A stretch of 10,472 bases of DNA from Polyangium sp. (in: bacteria) (lineage in GTDB: Bacteria; Myxococcota_A; Polyangia; Palsa-1104). Of this stretch, positions 6,772-10,472 are shown in pieces. The translations under genes were made by a program, and so were the position numbers. The notes below the pieces were generated by a model, which saw only the letters and a list, made by a program, of their open reading frames with translations, was not told the DNA's origin and made no database searches. Numbering within the stretch: the first letter of the stretch is position 1; every line of letters begins with the position of its first letter. The stretch is from positions 1-10,472 of the forward strand of contig JANWLJ010000182.1 in assembly GCA_025450955.1 (NCBI GenBank), read 5' to 3'.

Positions 6772-7874
6772 CACACGCCTCCTTCCACCACCTCTGCCGC
6801 GTCGAGCCCACTCGCCGACTCCACCTTGGCCGGCAGCCCGAGAAAGTCTTCGATGATCGCCTTCACGTCGTAGCGCGGCTGAAATCCCATCACCCGGCGC
6901 GCCTTGTCGCCGTCGGCGACGCAGAGGAAGCGCAGAAAATCGAGAAAGTTGGGCGGCGAGTCGAACACCTGCGTCGCCCACAGCGCCTGCGAGAGCGGAA
7001 AGGCCAAAAAGTGCGGCATCGGCAGCGGCAGCTTGCCCATCATCGCCAAGATGGTGGAGTAGGGCAGAACGCCGTCGCCGACGATGTTGAAGTCGCCCGG
7101 ATGATCGCCGGTCACCGCGAGCACGAACGCGTCGACCACGTCGCGCTCGTGGACGAACTGCATGAGCGGGTCGTAGCCCATGAGCGTCGGCGCCATCGCC
7201 CGGGAAAAAAAGCGCGTCGCGAAATTGCGGATGGTCGGCCCGAGCGTCGCCGCGGTCCTGAGCACGGTGACGATGCTGTCGGGGTTCTCGTGGCGGAAGC
7301 GCCGCACCTGCCGCTCGGCCTCGACCTTGTCCCGCACGAACCGCGACTTCGACTTGTCGCCGCGCAGCTCGTGCTCCTCGACGAGGAAGTTGGGGTTGAG
7401 CGGGTGCGCGCCGTAGACCACCGTCTGCGACCAGACCACCAGCTTGCGCACCTGACACTCGGCGCAGGCGTTGAGCACGTGCATGGTGCCGATCGACTCG
7501 AGCTCGTGCGCCCAGGAGGTGGCGTGCGTCGGCGACGAGAGATACGCCGCGTGCACCACCGTGTCGACGCCCTCGCGCCGCCAGATCGCCGCCAGCTCGG
7601 CGTCGGCGGTCGGCAGCGTGAGATCGACCTTGTGAAACTGGGTCTTGTTCATCGGGAAGGTCGGCTTGCGCACGTCGACCGCCAGCACTTTGTAGAAGCG
7701 GCGGTCGCGCTCGAGCCGCTTGATCAGCTCGGCGCCGATGAAGCTGTAGGCGCCGGTGATCGCCACCACCCGTTGCTCGGGATCGAAGGCCGGCCTCGGC
7801 ACGAGCGCCTTCTTCTTGGGCGCGCGCGCCGCTTTTTTCTTGGGCGCTGACATGTGCGCCGTAAGGTAGTGCAA
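6771..7874 (-). CDS. NAD-dependent epimerase/dehydratase (extended SDR) with Phe in place of catalytic Tyr
   Basis: An extended short-chain dehydrogenase/reductase, 367 residues from a TTG start at 7874. After a Lys/Ala/Pro-rich tail (PKKKAARAPKKK at 11-22) comes a Rossmann fold: VVAITGAYSFIG at 36-47 is the NAD(P)-binding glycine motif (TGxxxFIG, one Gly replaced by Ser), VLAVDVRKP near 63-71 follows beta-2, and VDTVVHAAY (103-111) is the usual strand-4 segment. The WSQTVVYGA segment (148-156) supplies the expected Ser/Thr. The catalytic YxxxK reads F179-V-R-D-K183, so the Tyr is absent. Substrate is unknown; family members act on nucleotide sugars, sterols or other lipids. The acyltransferase partner hints at a lipid or envelope glycolipid. 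Start choice: TTG at 7874 has GGGAGG four bases upstream on its strand, whereas the in-frame ATG at 7853 (360 residues) has no visible ribosome site. It is divergent from mutL with very little space between. Confidence 0.85.
   Translation of the reverse strand: MHYLTAHMSAPKKKAARAPKKKALVPRPAFDPEQRVVAITGAYSFIGAELIKRLERDRRFYKVLAVDVRKPTFPMNKTQFHKVDLTLPTADAELAAIWRREGVDTVVHAAYLSSPTHATSWAHELESIGTMHVLNACAECQVRKLVVWSQTVVYGAHPLNPNFLVEEHELRGDKSKSRFVRDKVEAERQVRRFRHENPDSIVTVLRTAATLGPTIRNFATRFFSRAMAPTLMGYDPLMQFVHERDVVDAFVLAVTGDHPGDFNIVGDGVLPYSTILAMMGKLPLPMPHFLAFPLSQALWATQVFDSPPNFLDFLRFLCVADGDKARRVMGFQPRYDVKAIIEDFLGLPAKVESASGLDAAEVVEGGV
6778..6784 (-). promoter_or_regulatory. Strong Shine-Dalgarno (AAGGAGG) inside the end of the epimerase gene
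   Basis: On the minus strand AAGGAGG lies six bases before the acyltransferase ATG at 6771 and inside the last codons of the epimerase gene. Together with the TGATG overlap, it fixes the acyltransferase start and argues against reading the long open frame beyond it as a fusion. Confidence 0.8.
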
Positions 7875-7921
7875 ACATCCTCCCGCGTAAATGGGGAGGT
7901 GTGGTAATCCAGACGTCGCTG
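7875..7921. promoter_or_regulatory. Compact divergent start region between epimerase operon and mutL
   Basis: These ~47 bp separate the two divergent starts. CCTCCC (7879-7884) and GGGAGG (7894-7899) are reverse complements 9 bp apart, so each strand presents a GGGAGG ribosome site, and the pair can also form a small stem around the AT-rich centre CGTAAAT. The minus-strand copy sits four bases from the TTG start of the epimerase. The plus-strand copy is one base from a GTG at 7901 and 22 bases from the ATG at 7922, neither ideal for mutL. No clear -35/-10 boxes are visible, so promoters must lie partly within the opposing coding regions. Confidence 0.45.
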
Positions 7922-9796
<1,875 letters not shown>

Positions 9797-9834
9797 CGTC
9801 TCTCTGGCCGGATCCTGATCTGTTCGCCGGCGCT

Positions 9835-9850
9835 GCGCTCGATCGAGCGC
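9835..9850. repeat. 16-bp perfect palindrome GCGCTCGATCGAGCGC
   Basis: A self-complementary 16-mer 38 bp after the mutL stop and 7 bp before the left arm of the larger inverted repeat. It could extrude as a small hairpin or bind a dimeric protein. It shares the CGATCG core common throughout this window, so it may simply reflect base-context bias. Confidence 0.6.
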
Positions 9851-9857
9851 GCGGTGG

Positions 9858-10027
9858 GGCGAATCGGAGTGGCCTGGCGGGGGACGTGGCCGCTACGCCG
9901 TGCTCGCCGGCAAGCCGGCTGCGCGCGGCACGTCCGGCCACTCGACTGCGGGCCTTCAGCGAGGCTGCGGACGACCTCCGCCTCGCAGCGGCTCCTCGAC
10001 GCCCCCGCCAGACCACTCCGATTCGCC
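9858..10027. repeat. 170-bp structured element with 26-bp terminal inverted repeats and two internal hairpins
   Basis: The left arm (9858-9883) and right arm (10002-10027) are reverse complements at 25 of 26 positions; the one difference is C9873. The 118 bp between them fold into two further stems. Hairpin A has nested stems GTGGCCG/CGGCCAC (9886-9892 with 9935-9941), CGTGC/GCACG (9899-9903 with 9928-9932) and GCCGG/CCGGC (9906-9910 with 9915-9919), closed by a CAAG loop. Hairpin B pairs GCGAGGC (9959-9965) with GCCTCGC (9980-9986) and GGA (9969-9971) with TCC (9977-9979) around a 5-nt loop. The whole would form a three-way junction. It could be a MITE-like or REP/BIME-like repeat, a non-coding RNA, or a protein-bound cruciform. 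No target-site duplication is seen at its ends and no transposase is present. Confidence 0.75.
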
Positions 10028-10167
10028 GGCGTTCCGGTCGTGGATCGGCGTTCTACGAGTGGCCCTTTTGATTTGAGGTTCATCGAAGCCGCTATTCAAC
10101 CGCGGACAACGAGGAACACCGAGCCCACAAAATGACCGCGAGCCGCCGTGTCGTTAACGCTTCTTGT

Positions 10168-10472
10168 ATGCCGCCCTCGAATCTAACCCTGACGCCGCGC
10201 TATACGACGCCCAACTTCGTCGATCCGGTTCTGCTCTACCAGGGTCGCATTCGCGTTCGCCAAGATGGCAACATCGTCGAGCGTCAGGGGCGCATTCAGT
10301 TGGTGCGTTCGCCGTATGCGTCGGTGCGCTTCAGCATCGACCTGGAGCCGATGGACGCGTTCTTGCTCTCCTCGGACACTGCCATCGCCATTGATGCATC
10401 GGGCCCCTTCTTCCAGGTCGTCGCAGCAAACTCAGGTCGAACCTTCGACTGTGTTCTCGATGAGGCGATGGA
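10168..10472 (+). CDS. Unrecognised protein, 3'-partial, N-terminal ~101 residues
   Basis: An open frame from the ATG at 10168 to the right edge without a stop. I do not recognise the family. The peptide opens MPPSNLTLTPRYTTPNF and continues with alternating hydrophobic and polar residues (LLYQGRIRVRQDGNIV, GRIQLVRS, ASVRFSIDLEP, AIAIDASGPFFQVVAA), which suggests a beta-rich domain. No signal peptide or membrane helix is seen. A second in-frame ATG at 10132 would add 12 residues; neither start has a clear Shine-Dalgarno sequence. Codon use differs from the rest of the window: Ile is ATT in three of six cases, and Asp is GAT before a non-C base in three of six, both rare or absent in the cyclase and apbE. 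This suggests a more recently acquired or weakly adapted gene. It follows the inverted-repeat element on the same strand as mutL. Confidence 0.6.
   Translation, partial: MPPSNLTLTPRYTTPNFVDPVLLYQGRIRVRQDGNIVERQGRIQLVRSPYASVRFSIDLEPMDAFLLSSDTAIAIDASGPFFQVVAANSGRTFDCVLDEAM

Larger units (their letters stand above)
9797..10131. other. Non-coding stretch after mutL holding an inverted-repeat element
   Basis: No reading frame here looks like a real protein. The open frames on both strands read as Arg/Ala/Pro-rich noise, and those that enter mutL are shadows of it. The stretch contains a 16-bp palindrome (9835-9850), a 170-bp element with 26-bp inverted ends (9858-10027), and a repeated 10-mer TTCGCCGGCG (9823-9832 and 10022-10031). 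From about 10060 the DNA becomes less GC-rich and carries a purine-rich pair of similar 9-10-mers, GGACAACGA and GGAACACCGA (10104-10121), before the last gene. No intrinsic terminator with a T-run is visible after mutL. Confidence 0.65.

Noticed and set aside
5629..7850. Two long plus-strand frames opposite the acyltransferase and epimerase genes
   Set aside because: Both are shadows with His/Arg/Asp-rich composition typical of reversed GC-rich coding DNA.
5578..7878. A 766-codon minus-strand frame that would fuse extra sequence to the acyltransferase
   Set aside because: The part upstream of 6771 lies out of frame over the epimerase gene and is Arg/Ala-rich noise. The strong Shine-Dalgarno sequence and TGATG overlap mark the true start at 6771.
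9797..10131. Integron attC site or CRISPR repeats in the post-mutL stretch
   Set aside because: GTTAACG at 10153 only partly fits the attC core and no matching partner core is placed correctly. There is no regularly spaced direct repeat array.

Overview
The window is very GC-rich, with strong G/C third-position preference, and holds dense, mostly single-gene units of bacterial chromosomal type. The gene set points to a deltaproteobacterial-grade organism, most likely in or near Myxococcota. The clues are an FHA-GGDEF diguanylate cyclase of the Bdellovibrio DgcB type, a MutL carrying endonuclease motifs, and a compact stand-alone penicillin-binding transpeptidase. This placement rests on protein style and composition, not on a database search.

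Layout, left to right. A DUF885-family protein (+) enters from the left edge and ends at 1597. It converges on a penicillin-binding transpeptidase (-, 1617-2924). An AT-rich divergent intergenic region (2925-3034) separates that gene from an FHA-GGDEF diguanylate cyclase (+, 3035-3913). The cyclase converges on a TPR protein (-, 3935-4477), which is divergent from an exported ApbE flavin transferase (+, 4539-5570). ApbE converges on a two-gene minus-strand operon: an NAD-dependent epimerase/SDR protein (6771-7874) followed by a PlsC-like acyltransferase (5578-6771), joined by a TGATG stop/start overlap. That operon is divergent from mutL (+, 7922-9796). After mutL comes about 335 bp without a convincing gene, holding a 170-bp element with 26-bp terminal inverted repeats and two internal hairpins. 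The last ~300 bp are the start of an unrecognised gene (+) that runs off the right edge and has different codon habits.

The functions are mostly housekeeping or envelope-related: peptidoglycan cross-linking, c-di-GMP signalling, flavinylation of exported proteins, phospholipid or lipid acylation, and mismatch repair. Except for the epimerase-acyltransferase pair, they do not form one pathway. Strand direction flips at almost every gene, so most are probably transcribed alone.

The most interesting points are: (1) the folded inverted-repeat element downstream of mutL, next to a gene of different composition; (2) a codon-context rule in which Asp is GAT almost only when the next base is C, which enriches GATC; (3) three enzymes with altered catalytic motifs (DUF885 without its HE pair, an epimerase with FxxxK instead of YxxxK, an acyltransferase with HX6D instead of HX4D); and (4) the Thr-rich N-terminal tail of the FHA cyclase. 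I found no complete undescribed multi-gene system. If one exists it probably begins at the right edge.
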